Of a stretch of 64,000 nucleotides of DNA, positions 12,427 through 24,449 are shown piece after piece. A program made the translations under genes and the position numbers. Each line of letters starts with the position of its first letter. The first letter of the stretch is position 1. The notes below the pieces were generated by a model that saw only the letters and a program-made list of their open reading frames with translations, was not told where the DNA came from and ran no database searches. The DNA lies in contig NC_081554.1 of assembly GCF_963082655.1 (NCBI RefSeq), positions 192,993,252-193,057,251 of the forward strand. Direction: 5' to 3'. This DNA is from Stomoxys calcitrans (lineage: Eukaryota; Arthropoda; Insecta; Diptera; Muscidae).

Positions 12427-12545
12427 CTACTGCCGAAAGCCCCATATTTTCAACAGACAAACACTTGTTGTAATAAAACTTCATAAGGATCACTTATAGC
12501 CCAAAGCGGACCTTATATGGATTTGACATCCATATAGACCAAATT

Positions 12546-14184
12546 TTATATCTACCACCAAAGGATAGGGGTATATTAATTTTGTCATTTCGTTTGCAAA
12601 ACATCGAAATATCGAAATGTCGGACCCTATAGCCATGTCTGTCCGTCCGTCCGTCTGTCAGTTGAAATCACGCTACAGCCTTTAAAAAAAAGAGATATTG
12701 AGCTGAAACTTTGCACAGACTCTTTTTTTGTTCATAGGCAGGTTAAGTTTGAAGATGGCCTATATCGGACTATATCGGACTATATCTTCCTATATCGGAC
12801 ATCTTCCTTCAATTTGACTTAGATCGGTTCAGATTTGGTTATAGCTGCCATATAGACCGATCTCTCGATTTTAGGTATTGGGCCCATAAAATGAGGATTT
12901 ATTGTCGGATTTCGCCAATTTGGGACAGTGAGTTGTTTTAAATCCTTCGACATCCTTCTACAATGAGGCCCAGATCGGTTCAGATTTGGATATAGCGGCC
13001 ATATAAACCGATCTCTCGAGTTAAGGTCCTGGACCCATAAAAGGCATATTTATTGTCCGATTTTGCCAAAATTTGGGACAGTGAGTTGTGTTAGGTTTTT
13101 CGGCATCCCCCTTCAATTTGGCTTAGATCGGTCCAGATTTGTATATAGCTGCCATATAGACCGATCTCTCGATTTCAAGTTTTGGGCCCATAAAACGCGC
13201 ATTTATTGTCCGATTTTGCCAAAACTTAGGACAGTGAGTTGTGTTGGGTCCTTCGACATTCCCCTTCAATTTGGCCCAGATCGGTCCAGATTTGGATATA
13301 GCTACCATATAGACCGATCTCTTGATTTGAGGTTCCGGGCCCATAAAAATCGCATTTCTTGTCCGATTTCGTCGAAATTATGGATAGTGTGTTTCGTTAG
13401 AACCCTCGACATCTTTCTACAATTTGGTACAGATCGGTTCAGATTTGGATATAGCTGCCATATAGACCGATCTCTCGATTTAAGGTCTTGGGCCCATAAA
13501 AGGTACATTTATCGTCTCAATTTGTCAAAACTTAGGACAGTGAGTGATGTTAGGTCCTCCGATATCTTCCTTCAATTTGGCCCAGATCGGTTCAGATTTG
13601 GATATAGCTGCCATAAAGACCGATCTCTCGATTTCAGGTTTTGGACCCATAAAAGGCGCATTTATTGTCCTATTTTGCCGAAATTTGGGACAGTGAGTTC
13701 CGTTAGGACCCTCGACATTCTACTTCAATTTGGCCCAGATCGGTCCAGATTTGGATATAGCTGCCATATAGACCGATCCCTCGATTAAAGGGTTTGGGGC
13801 CATGCAAGGTGCATTTATTGTCCGATTGCACCGAAATTTTATACAGTGAGTTGTTTAAGGCCCTTTGACATCCTTCTTAAATTTGGTGCAGATCGGTTCA
13901 GATTTGGATATAGCTGCCATATAGACCGATCTCTCGATTTAAGGTCTTGGGCCCATTAAAAGCGCATTTATTGTCCGATTTCGTCGAAATTTGGGACAAT
14001 GAGTTGTGTTAGGTCATTCGAAATCTTGTCCGCGCCGAATTTCGTTCAAATCGGACCATATTTCGATATTGCTGCTATGGGGGCATAAATTATGCATTTT
14101 TCATCGGCTTGTGACGAAAGGTGGTTTACATATATACCCGAGGTAGTGTATATTTAAAGTTCGGCCCGCCCGAACTTAACGCCT
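12546..14184 (+). mobile_element. HINE family A, long copy with strict 153-bp modules
   Basis: Head ATATCTACCACCAAAGGATA, microsatellite CCGTCCGTCCGTCTGTC near 12643, body, then a GGTAGTGTATATTTAAAGTTCGGCCCGCCCGAACTTAACG 3' block split across 14141-14184. The anchor ATATAGCT falls at 13143, 13296, 13449, 13602, 13755 and 13908: five consecutive spacings of exactly 153 bp with substitutions but no indels. This gives a 241-residue plus frame at 13063-13788 made of 51-residue repeats (YSCHIDRSLD motif). Reading-frame openness is explained by the period, so no gene is called. Confidence 0.92.
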
Positions 14185-14186
14185 TT

Positions 14187-14994
14187 TCAAACCCACCATC
14201 ATAGGATGGGGGTATACTAATCTGGTCAATCCGTTAGTAACACCTCGAAATATTGATCTAGGACCCCATAAAGTATATATATTCTTGATCGTCTAGACAT
14301 TCTGATTCGGACTAGCCACGTCCGTCCGTCCGTCCCTCTGTTGAAATCACGATAGCGGTCAAACGCGTAGAACTAGCCGCTTAAAATTGGACATATACTC
14401 TATATTGATGTAAGTCGTTGGGGATTATAAATGGGCCATAACGGATCAGATTTGGGTATAGCTCCCATTTCAACCGATCTCCCGATTTGACTTCTTGGGC
14501 CTCTGGAAGCGACAATTTTCATCTTATTAGGCCAAAATTTTGCACATCGTGTTCCGTTATGACTTCCAACAATTGTGTCAAGTACGGCTCAAATCGGTTT
14601 ATAACCTGATATATCTGCGATATAAACCGATCTCCCGATTTGAATTCTTGTACGCCTGGAAGCCTCAAATTTCTTCCGATATGGCTGAAATTTTGTACAT
14701 GGTGTTCTGTTTTGACCCCCAACAACTATGGCAAGTACAGTTCCAATCGCCCAAGAGCATGATATAGCTCCCATATAAACCGATCTTCCGATTTGACTTC
14801 CTTAACCCTTACCAGCCGTGATTTTTATCCGCTTTGTCTGGAATTTTGCATATAGTGTTCTGTTGTGACTTCCAACAACTGTCCCAAGTAAGTTCCAATT
14901 CGGTCTATAACTAGATATAGCTCCCCTATTTTAGCAGAATCCATGGTGGTGGGTTCCCAAGATTCGGCCCGGCCGAACTTAGCACGCTTTTACC
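14187..14994 (+). mobile_element. HINE family A, head-to-tail with previous copy
   Basis: Begins ACCCACCATCATAGGATGGG two or three bases after the 3' end of the preceding HINE. Module anchors at 14455, 14608, 14761 and 14914 are each 153 bp apart. It ends in ATCCATGGTGGTGGGTTCCC, the perfect hairpin TTCGGCCCGGCCGAA and AGCACGCTTTTACC. Confidence 0.9.
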
Positions 14995-16439
14995 AAATTT
15001 CTCCAACATAATTTAAGTCTTCAAGAAAAAATTCCCTTCTTACTAAAAATTCACCAAATTTTTATTAATGCTCAAATTTTGGGCAATTTAGGCAATTAAG
15101 TTTCCATTCACAACAACAATGCATAAGGCCAAGTTTCTTTTTAGCCAAGTTTTGTCACAGTATTTTAAACAAAGACTCAATTGGACTGAGCACAATCGCC
15201 AATAAATGACAAAAAAGTCTAGGCAAGGACAATAAGAAGAAACAACAACAACAAAAAGAAAACCAAACGAAAACTTGGCTAAATTTCTATGTTTGTTCTA
15301 GGACTTCCTTCGATTCGATGGCGTAGAAAAGGGAGACTTTAGTGAATGCGCCCCGAAACCATAAAGTTTTGTTTTTCATTTTTGTTCCAGTTATTGGTAT
15401 GGCTTGTCCTGCTGCCGACAAAGCAATCGATAATGTCTTAATTGGACACCTTTATACCATCACTAGGGCGATGGTCATGCTTAACTCCCAGCTATGATTT
15501 GGATAAGCCCTCCCTAAGGGAGCTCAATTCATAGGAAAGTCATGTGCTACAGCATTTGGTGCACCATGGCTTGCCAGCACTCTTGGCAATCGTGCCAAAA
15601 TCAAAACACCCAAAAAAACCAAAAAAAAAAATCCAAAAGTTTTACACACGCATTCCGCCAAACAAAAAAGAAGAAGAAGAAGAAAAAAACAACAAAAACT
15701 CCAACAAAGGCAAAGAAAGATAATAGAGAGTGAGTTGTGGTCCCTAGTCGAAAAGATGACACAAATTATGGGGTAACTTGAGGCCAGTTAGGTAAATCAA
15801 TTCTTATCTGCATATGGAGTCAAGCAAAAGCCTTCAAAATTTGAATAATTTTTCAAACAGCCATGGCAGGAGAATTTAAATTTTTTCAGCGAATTGATGT
15901 CGCATCCTGGGGGTGGTTGATATTCACCAGCTGTTAAAGTTTTTTCAGTTAATATCACGTAACATTATGTAATTACGTGACCATCTCAAGTTTGGGCCAA
16001 AGCTTCTCTTCCACCAACTAACTATTCCAAAGCCATTTAAGTTTATCTCCCCCCTGCACCCCGCACCCCTCACTCATACGCTATTTACAAATGCAGTTGG
16101 TGTTCATGGCAAAGCCACCATTCATTGTGTTGCTCTGGTTCTGGTCTCGTTTGTGCTTGTGATCATCAGCATCACAGCATTTGGACATTTGGTGGATAGA
16201 GTTGTGCAGTTTAGTGCATTGCATTCTAAGCGGACCCGGTCTCTGCCTTGTCCTCTTGCCTGTGTTTTGTTGAGTTGTACCAACTTTGATTTGTTTGCAT
16301 AGGGCAATATGGGTTAAACTTGTTGGTTTGAAATCACAAAACGTGTTCTTTCACATGCATGGAGGTAGGCGAAAAATAAAACAAGATTTGAATAAGGGGA
16401 AAATTTTGGAAAATGTGTTGAAAATTTTTTAAAAACTAG
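14995..16439 (+). other. Unique DNA, probable intron
   Basis: No exon was recognised. An A-rich run with AAG triplets (15600-15725) gives a lysine-rich frame that is low complexity. The segment 15890-16330 has moderate complexity but lacks a splice-bounded open frame I could defend. Confidence 0.45.
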
Positions 16440-17590
16440 AAAAATATTGGCTTGATCGAAAAATTTTTACCCTTTGGGAGGAGTTTTGGGGAAGGCGTGA
16501 TGCCCCAAATACATGGTCCTACATTTGGATATCAAATTCGTATTCCACTCCCAAAAAACTTTATTTGAGCAACATATTGCGATGGTCAGTAAAAAATAGC
16601 TGTGTGTAGGGTATTTTGGGAAAGGGGTAGACCCCCACAAAATTGGTCTCGAAATTGGGTATCAATTCTTTACCTGCCCCCAGTACCTTTCATTTAGGCC
16701 CCACATTGACATGGTCGGTAAATATGCCCGATTTAGGGGGTTTTTGAGGGCTGGCAGTGGTCCCCCAATCACTATTGGCCTCGATATTGGATACCAAATT
16801 CCGTTTCTAATCTCAAATACCATTCACTTAAACCCCTTATTGAAAAAGCCAGCAAATATGTCCGGTTTGGGGTCTGGGCCCTAAAAACTATGAATATCGA
16901 GCTCCGCTGTCTTGAAAACCCAAATTGTCTTGGTGAGCAAATACGTCCTACTTGGGGCCTGTTATGGTGGTGGGACGTCCCTAGACAGTTGGCCCCTAAT
17001 GTTGATATCAGATACGTCGTCTACTCCCAAATACCCTTCATTTGAGCTCCATTTTTCCATAGTCGGCAAACATGACTGGTTTGGGGAAATTTTGTCCCAA
17101 ATTTGGATATCTGATTCTTATTTTATTCGCAAATACCTCTCATTTGAGTCCTAAATTGCCATGGTCGGTTAATATGTCCGATTTGGGGGTGTTTTGGGGG
17201 TTGGAGTGGTCCCCCAAACACTTCGTCCGACAATTGGATATCAGATACGTTTTCTAATATTAAATACCTTTCATTTGAGTCGCATATTGTCGTGATTGGT
17301 GTATATATATATTTGGGAGGTTTTGGGACCCATTTACAATCCCAACCGACCTACACTAGTAAGAAGTATTTGTGCAAACTTTCAAGAGGGTATCTTTACT
17401 CCTTCGAAAGTTAGCGTGCTTTCGACAGACAGACGGATGGACGGACGGACGGACAGTCGGATGAACAGACGGACGGGCATGGCTAGATTGACTTAAAATA
17501 TCATGATGACCAAGAATATATATTTCGAGGAGTTACAAAAAGAATGACGAAATTATTATACCCCCATCCTATGGTAGAGGGTATAATTAG
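16440..17590 (-). mobile_element. Chimeric HINE: family A head with a different (type E) body
   Basis: The right end, read on minus, is a standard family A head (TATACCCTCTACCATAGGAT, then CATTCTTTTTGTAACTCC and the CCGTCCGTCCGTCCATCCG microsatellite at 17430-17470). The body is different. It repeats CATTTGAG(T/C)CC, ATGGTCGGTAAATATG and TTGGATATCAGAT words, with CATTT-type anchors at 16562, 16691 and 16821 (129-130 bp) and at 17141 and 17272 (131 bp). A small fragment of the same body type is at 63505-63600. No left terminus was identified. Confidence 0.7.
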
Positions 17591-17639
17591 TTTAAAATTA
17601 TTTTCAATGGTTTTTTTTTTTGTCCATTAGGGGGCGGAA

Positions 17640-17725
17640 TAATCAACAACAGTTTGGTACTAAAACCAATAGCGGTCTGGTATTTAAACCAATAACAGAT
17701 TGGTATTAAATCCAATGCCAGTTCA
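17640..17725. repeat. Degenerate short tandem repeat, about 23-24 bp unit
   Basis: Successive units read roughly GTTTGGTACTAAAACCAATA, GTCTGGTATTTAAACCAATA, GATTGGTATTAAATCCAATG, then a weaker GTTCAGTAATAAGGC. The GGTACT/AGTACC words recur in both orientations up to about 17815, so part of it can also fold on itself. Its origin was not recognised. Confidence 0.6.
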
Positions 17726-17837
17726 GTAATAAGGCTAGTACCAAACGGTACTAATCATTTCATGGTTCATCCATACCATCCGGTACTTCACTATGGTACT
17801 GAAATAAGCACGTTTGGTATCAACTTTTCTCTGGGTG

Positions 17838-18309
17838 TATTTATTGACCATTTAGAGTGCGTAATTCTTTGCCATTTGGCTGAAAATTTCCACAGTGATT
17901 TTTCATGCTTGCCAAATATGGACTGACTGGGTTTATAATCTGATACAGCTACCATACAACCGAATTTCGGATTTTACTTCTTGACCCTCTAGAGGGCGTA
18001 ATATACTCATCCAAATTTGTTCAAATTTTTCAATATGACGTTTCTTTGACACCCAATAGATGTGCCGAATATAGCTCCCATATAAATCGATTTTCCGATT
18101 TTGCTTCTTGAACCCCTATAGGGAGCAATTCTTATTCGATTAGGTTGAAAGTCCTCAACATCCAAGCAATAGATCCAAAAGCAAAGCAATTCTTATACAT
18201 TAACTTTTGTTTGCCTATTAAGAGATGCCGGGCAAAGAACTTGACAAATGCAATCCTTGATGGAGGGTATATAAGTACGGCCCGGTCGAACTAAGTACGC
18301 TTTTACTTG
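17838..18309 (+). mobile_element. HINE family A, 5'-truncated
   Basis: Body plus an intact 3' block: AATCCTTGATGGAGGGTATA, mutated hairpin ACGGCCCGGTCGAA, TACGCTTTTACTTGTT ending at 18309. Another HINE head follows at once. Confidence 0.85.
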
Positions 18310-19523
18310 TTATACCCACTACCATGGGATAGGCGGTATATTCATTTAGTCATTCCGTTTGCAATACATCGAAATATCAATTTCCGACCCTTAAAAGTAT
18401 ATATATTTGAGATCGTAGTAAAATTCGAAGACGATTTAATGATGTCAGTGTGTCTGTCCGTCCGTCTGTTGTTATCACTCTACTGGCTTCAACAATAGCA
18501 AAATTGAGCAGAAATTTGCCATAGATACGTCTTTTTCATGTACGTAGGTTATGCTCTTGAACCAATCTGCCGATAAAGGGTCTGTAGCCCATAAAAGCTT
18601 TAATTATTTTCCGATTTCGCTGAAATTTGAAACAGTGAGTAATTTTAAGCCCCCCAACATCCGACCATCAAAATAGTTCAGATCAGACTATATATATAGC
18701 TACCATATAGACCGATCTCCCGATAAAAGGTCTGAATACCATAAAAGCTTTATTTATTACCCGATTTCGCTGAAATTTGCTACAGTGAGTTATTTTAAGC
18801 CTTCGGACATCTGACCTACATATGAATTAGATCGGTCCATATTTAGATATAGCTGCCATATAGACCGATCTTCCGATAAAGGGTCTGAAGCCATAAAAGC
18901 TTTATTTATTGGTCGATTTCGCTGAAATTTAAAGCAGTGGGTTATTTTAATCCTTCCAACATCTTACCTAAATATGGTTCAGATCGGACTATATTTAGAT
19001 ATAGCTGCCATATAGACCGATCTCCCAATAAAGGGCCTGCAGCCCCTAAAAGCTTTATTTATTACCCGATTTCGCTGAAATTTAAAGCAGTAGGTTATTT
19101 TAAGCCTTCCGACATCTGACCCAAATATGGTTCAGATCGGACTATATTTAGATATAGCTGTCATATAGTCCGATCTCCCAATAAAGGGTCTGAAGCCAAT
19201 AAAAGCTTTATTTTTTATCCGATTTCAATGAAAATTGAAACAGTTAGTGTAGGCCACCCTCCATCCGACCCAAATATGGTAAAGATCGGACTATATTGAG
19301 ATATAGCTGTCATATAGACCGATATGACGGTTAAGAGTCTGAACTCATAAAAGCTTTATTTATTACCCGATTTTGTTGAAAATGGAAATACAAAATTCAT
19401 CAGTGACTAATATTTATTAGACCACTCAATGTCCGTGCCGAATTTGGGTGAATAAGTGATCCAATTTTCACCGGATTGTGGCGAATATACCCGAGGTGGT
19501 GGGTATCCAAAGTCCGGCCCGGT
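18310..19523 (+). mobile_element. HINE family A, head-to-tail with previous copy
   Basis: Starts ATACCCACTACCATGGGATA directly after the CTTGTT of the preceding copy. Microsatellite CTGTCCGTCCGTCTGTTG near 18453, body of ATATAGCTGCCATATAG modules, then the ACCCGAGGTGGTGGGTATCC 3' block. The terminal hairpin is cut after TCCGGCCCGG, where the next HINE begins. Confidence 0.85.
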
Positions 19524-20790
19524 ATAAATATTCTTGATCGTCATGTCTATTAAGTCGATCTAGCCATGTCCGTCCGTCTGTCCGTCTGCTCGTCCGTCTG
19601 TCTGTCGAAAGCACGCCAACTTTCCAAGGAGTAAAGTTAGCCGCTTGAAATTTTGAACAAATACTTTTTATTAGTATAGGTCAGTTGGGATTGTAAATGG
19701 GCCAAATCGGTTCACGTTTTGATATAGGTGCCATATAAACCTATCGTGGGTCTTGACTTCTTGAGCCCCTAGAGGGCGCAATTCTCGTCCGATTTGACTA
19801 AAATTTTGCACGTGGTGTTTTGGTATCACTTCCAATAACTGCGCTAAGTATGGTTCAAATCGGTTCATGTTTTGATATAGCTGCCATATAAACCGATCTT
19901 AGGTCTTGACTTCTTCAGCCTCTAGGGGGCGCAATTCTCGTCCGATTTGATTGAAGTTTTGCACGTGGTGTTTTTGTATCACTTCTAAAAACTGCGCGAA
20001 GTATGATTCAAATCGGTTCATAATCTGGTACAGCCGTCATATAAACCGATTTTGGATCTTGACTTCTTCGGCCTCTAGAGGGCGCAATTCTCGTTCGATT
20101 TGATTGAAATTTTACATGTGATGTTTTTGTATTACTTCCAATAACTGCGCTTAATATGGTTCAAATCGGTCCATGTTTTGATATAACTGCCATATAAACC
20201 GATCATGGGTCTTGACTTCTTCAGCCTCTAGGGGCGCAATTCTTGTCCAATTTGATTGAAGTTTTGCACGTGGTGTTTGTTTTTGTATCACTTCCAATAA
20301 CTGTGCTAAGTATTATTCAAATCGGTTCATAATCTGGTAGAGCTGTCATATAAACCGATTTTGGGTCTTGACTTCTTCAGCCTCTAGAGGGCGCACTTCT
20401 CATCCGATTTGACTGAAATTTTGCACGTGAAGTTTTTGTATCACTTCCAACAACTGCGCTAAGTATGGTTCATGTTTTGATATAGCTGCCATTTAAACCG
20501 ATTTTGGGTCTTGATTTCTTCAGCCTCTAGAGGGCGCAATTCTCATCCGATTGGGCCGAAATTTTGCGTGAGGTGTTTTGTCATGACTTCCAACAACTGT
20601 GTTAAACATGATTCAAATCGGTACATACCCTAATATAGCTGCCATATAAACCGATCTACGATCTTGGCTTCTGGAGCCTCTAGAGGCCGCATTTCTTATC
20701 CGATTTGGCACACATTTTGTACAACGGCTTCTCTCATTACCTTCAACATAGTGGCTTACATGGTCTGAATCGATCTATAGCTTCTTTTTT
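19524..20790 (+). mobile_element. HINE family A, both ends degraded; strict modules
   Basis: Joins the previous copy inside the latter's 3' hairpin and starts within its own head (TATAAATATTCTTGATCGTC). Anchors at 19721, 19874, 20027 and 20180 are each 153 bp apart. The next spacings are 156 and 143 (small indels), then 153 to 20632. No 3' hairpin is present. Confidence 0.85.
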
Positions 20791-22120
20791 TTAATATTTT
20801 TTTATAGAGGATAAGTTTTTGAATTTAAAAATTTTTCTCCTAACTACGCCCTTATTTTTCCCTTGTGTTAAGAATTTTTGAAAAATATCCCCCAATGTCC
20901 CCTCTTGCTGTCGCATTTTTTGCTGGGCTAAGCATTTTACCAACGACTCTCCCCAAAAGAAAATTTAGAAAATCGACCAACTTTTGCCAAGAATTTTGCA
21001 AACAAGGTAAAGAATGTAGAGACGTCAAGATAACTGTGGAAACTTAAACTTCATTGCTAAAAGAACATAAAGTGGGAAAAACTCTTTACCTTGTTATGGA
21101 CAAATGATTGAGATTTTGCACACATGACCGAAACAAAATGCTCTGCACTTAAGGATGTTCATGAAAACAATGAAAAATTGAGCTAATATTCGTGTATAGA
21201 AGTTTTTGGAAATGAAATGAAATGTGTGCCTTTTATAGAAAATGGTATAAACTTTTGAAGAGTGGATATGAGAAGCATTAGGAAAACAAATGATTCTCTA
21301 TTGGCCGGTTAGTTCTTAGTTCTAACAGATTTTCGTTAACAGCTTTAAATTTCTTAGGCTCATAATACCTTTTATATTAACTCTCATAGTCTTACGCTGC
21401 GACTTAAAGCCTTTTTCTCCTTTAAATGTGTTTACTCACTTCAAAGCTCATGGTGTTGTAAGCTTAAGGATTAAATCATTACAGCATACTTTTGCACATT
21501 TCAAAGCCTATGAAAATATTTTAAATTATTAAAATTCGTTACGCATCTCAAATGCGTAACACAATCGGAAGCTATTACCCGAATATTAACGCACGCATTT
21601 TTCCCATTTAATCATCAACATGCCTGTCTGACTGCCTGGCTGGCAGCCAGAACGAGCGAGCAAAGCTGAATGTTTTCTGTGTTCATTCTGCTCCTTGACA
21701 TGGCAGGCAGCAAACAAAAGCTCATGTTTACATTCATACATGTCTAGTCCTTAAGGACACATGTTCAACACAACCAGCCATGCATTTATATCGGCAAACA
21801 AGAAGAAAACGCGAAAACGTTTTAGATACCATGTCCTCGAAGGCAAAAATTCAAAAAGGCAGCAGTGAATGGCACAAAACCCAATCAAAGCAACCATCAT
21901 ATACGGAAGTGTGGAGCGATATGACAGAGAGCGTTGTGGCATAGAAATGCTTGAAAGATCCATTATCTTCTAGGGCTTGTTGTTGGCAGAGTTGCAGAGT
22001 ATTGATAAAAAAATAATTCCATGAAAGTTTAAATGTTTTAGGTTTTTGTGTGATTTTAACGAAAAGCCCTTTCAATTGAAAAGAACACATTTTGCAAATT
22101 TTCTTGTTGGGGAATAGGGG
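20791..22120 (+). other. Unique AT-rich DNA, probable intron
   Basis: I found no recognised repeat or exon. The 60-residue (20865) and 70-79-residue minus frames (21751-22090) have ordinary intronic composition. Confidence 0.45.
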
Positions 22121-22124
22121 GATA

Positions 22125-22330
22125 CTTCTCTCACATCAATGAGAGCTGCCCGATTCAAGTTTCATAAGGGACTTCTCTGTTATTGTCAAGTCCAAACAGC
22201 TTGCCGCACAACCTCCTAATAGACTTGTTCTACAAGGCTGAATATGTCATAAAAGTCGCCAGCATAAGTGAGATGACAATCACCACTGAAAATTTTTTAT
22301 CACCAGGACTCGAAACTCGGGGTTCAAAAG
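22125..22330 (-). mobile_element. Old, diverged tRNA-derived SINE, antisense
   Basis: Shares the order of words seen in younger SINE copies: CTCTCACATCAATGAGAGCTG, CCCGATTCAAGTTT, AAGGGACTTCTCTGTTATTG, CAGGACTCGAAACTCGGGG (B box region on the minus strand), CCTCGGCGGACACGC. Many substitutions mark it as older than the copies at 12110, 29517 and 33823. Confidence 0.65.
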
Positions 22331-22385
22331 ATGGTTACCTCGGCGGACACGCTATTTATTTACATTTTTTATTTTGAGTAGCATA

Positions 22386-22430
22386 ACAACCTGATGAGCA
22401 CCCTGACAGGAACGAAATCGCTTTCGTTGT
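22386..22430 (+). ncRNA. Hammerhead-ribozyme-like block H1 (type I layout)
   Basis: ACAAC (22386-22390), CTGATGA (22391-22397), a 16-base stem-II candidate starting G and ending C, GAAA (22414-22417), a short TCGCTT loop, TTC as the NUH site (22423-22425), then GTTGT (22426-22430), which pairs with the first ACAAC to form stem I. This is the order of a minimal type-I hammerhead as found in Penelope-like and SINE-associated ribozymes. Stem II (closing G-C, then CCT/AGG around GAC) has mismatches and the stem-III pair U15.2-A16.2 is lost, so it is probably a decayed copy. Confidence 0.4.
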
Positions 22431-22501
22431 AGCCTGCTCTCGTACATATTTTAAATTTTTTTTTTAATTTTTGAAAATAATATGCATGGCATATAGAAGA
22501 A

Positions 22502-22546
22502 ACAACCTGATGAGGCCCCTGATAAGAACTAAATCGCAATCGTTTC
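22502..22546 (+). ncRNA. Hammerhead-like block H2, core mutated
   Basis: ACAAC then CTGATGA at 22507-22513 and TCGCAATC at 22534-22541 keep the H1 and H4 order, but the GAAA box reads TAAA (22530-22533). Loss of that essential box would make it inactive. It ends with AGCTTGTCTCATA, shared with H4 (AGTTTGTCTCATA). Confidence 0.35.
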
Positions 22547-22600
22547 AGCTTGTCTCATAAATTTTTATACCTTACACCACTACTGTGGTACAGGGAATTA

Positions 22601-23197
22601 AAGGGTGATTTTTTTGAGGTTAGGATTTTCATGCATTAGTATTTGACAGATCACGTGGTATTTCAGACATGGTGTCAAAGAGAAAGATGCTCAGTATGCT
22701 TTGACATTTCATCATGAATAGACTTACTAACGAGCAACGCTTGCAAATCATTGAATTTTATTACCAAAATCAGTGTTCGGTTCGAAATGTGTTCATTCAC
22801 CGTTCAGCGATGAGGCTCATTTCTGGTTGAATGGCTACGTAAATAAGCAAAATTGCCGCATTTGGAGTGAAGAGCAACCAGAAGCCGTTCAAGAACTGCC
22901 CATGCATCCCGAAAAATGCACTGTTTGGTGTGGTTTGTACGCTGGTGGAATCATTGGACCGTATTTTTTCAAAGATGCTGTTGGACGCAACGTTACGGTG
23001 AATGAACACATTTCGAACCGAACACTGATTTTGGTAATACAATTCAATGATTTGCAAGCGTTGCTCGTTAGTAAGTCTATTCATGATGAAATGTCAAAGC
23101 ATACTGAGCATCTTTCTCTTTGACACCATGTCTGAAATCCCACGTGATCTGTCAAATACTAATGCATGAAAATCCTAACCTCAAAAAAATCACCCAT
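22601..23197 (+). mobile_element. Foldback Tc1/mariner-like element, copy 1 (597 bp)
   Basis: Flanked by TA at 22599-22600 and 23198-23199. Begins AAGGGTGATTTTTTTGAGG and ends with its inverted complement. The arms are about 202 bp each (22601-22803 and 22996-23197), far longer than normal terminal repeats, because the right arm is an inverted copy of the left end including the transposase start (NRLTNEQRLQIIEFYYQNQ). The unique centre encodes the middle of the transposase: DEAHFWLNGYVNKQNCR, then VWCGL.AGGIIGPYFF. Most of the transposase is missing, so it is non-autonomous. Confidence 0.93.
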
Positions 23198-23613
23198 TAT
23201 AAGTTAGTGAATTTGTTTGTAACAGGAAGAGAGATAGACCCATTGATAAGTATACCGATCAAATCAGAATCACTTTCTAATCCGATTTAGTTATGTCCGT
23301 CCGTCTGTCTGTCTGTCTGTCCGTCCGTCTGTCCATGTTAATTTGTGTACAAAGTACAGGTCGCAGTTTTCATCCGATCGTCTTCAAATTTGATACAGGC
23401 ATGTTTTTGGGCCTAGAGACGAAGCCAATTGAAATTGTAAAAAATCGGTTCAGATTTGGCTATAGCTTTCATATATATGTTCGTCCGATTTTCAGTAATA
23501 ATGCAGTGAAATGGTCATTTATTTACCGATTCTCTCGAAATTTGGCAGGAAGGATTACGACTCTCGACATTACTGGTGAATTTAATGGAAATCGGTTAAG
23601 ATTTAGATATTGT

Positions 23614-23723
<110 letters not shown>

Positions 23724-24371
23724 CCCGATTTTCACTCCTAGAGCCACAGCAAGCATAGTTATAAACCAATCTTGCCAAAATATTGTACAACGCTTCCTCG
23801 AGGACTACCGCAATATGCAAAGAGTTTGGTCAAAATCGGTTCAGATTTAGATATAGCTCCCCTTATTACATTAGCAATAGCTCGTCCGCTACTGGTAAAT
23901 TTAATGGAAATCGGTTCAGATTTAGTTATAGCTCTCGTATATATATATATCGCCCGATTTTAAATTCTAGAGTCACAGCCAGCGCATTTATTGACCCATC
24001 TTGCAAAACGTTTTCCTCGACGACTGCCACAGTATCTGTGGAGCTTGTTCGAAATCGGTTCAGATATAGGTTTAGCTCTCATATATAAGTTCGTCAGAAT
24101 TTGGGTAATTTGCCATAATGTTGTAATTTTTCAACCGTAGTTTTTACAGTTTGAACATATTTGCTCACCGAGGTCCAACAAAATTGGTTCAGAATTGGAT
24201 ATAGGTCCAACATTGAACTTATAGTGTAGGTGTAGGGTATTATACAGTCGGAATCGCCCGACTTTTGTCCTTCCTTACTGGTTTTTACTTTCCGTTAGGC
24301 ATGGCACAAAGAAGATACCAACCTCTGCGGATATGTTCACCTTATTTTTTTTTTTTTTTTTTGGTAGCGTA

Positions 24372-24447
24372 ACAACCTGATGAGCCCCCTGACAAGAATG
24401 TTATAACCTGATGAGGCCCCTGACAACACCGAAATCGCAATCTTTGT
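24372..24447 (+). ncRNA. Tandem hammerhead-like blocks H3 and H4
   Basis: H3: ACAAC-CTGATGA at 24372-24383, then truncated. H4: ATAAC-CTGATGA (24403-24414), candidate stem II of 16 bases with closing GG/CC, GAAA at 24431-24434, TCGCAATC at 24435-24442 in which AUC would be the cleavage triplet, then TTTGT pairing with ATAAC apart from the first position. The U[CGCA]A mini stem-III is intact. The two starts are 31 bases apart, a dimer-like arrangement. Stem II is poorly paired beyond two base pairs, so activity is doubtful. Confidence 0.4.
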
Positions 24448-24449
24448 AG

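Noticed and set aside
13063..13788. 241-residue frame of 51-residue repeats
   Set aside because: It lies wholly inside a HINE body; the period of 153 bp keeps frames open. No start context, and other copies carry stops.
13143..13908. Regularly spaced repeats resembling a CRISPR array
   Set aside because: The context is eukaryotic, the unit is 153 bp, the between-anchor sequence is itself repeated, and there are no cas genes.
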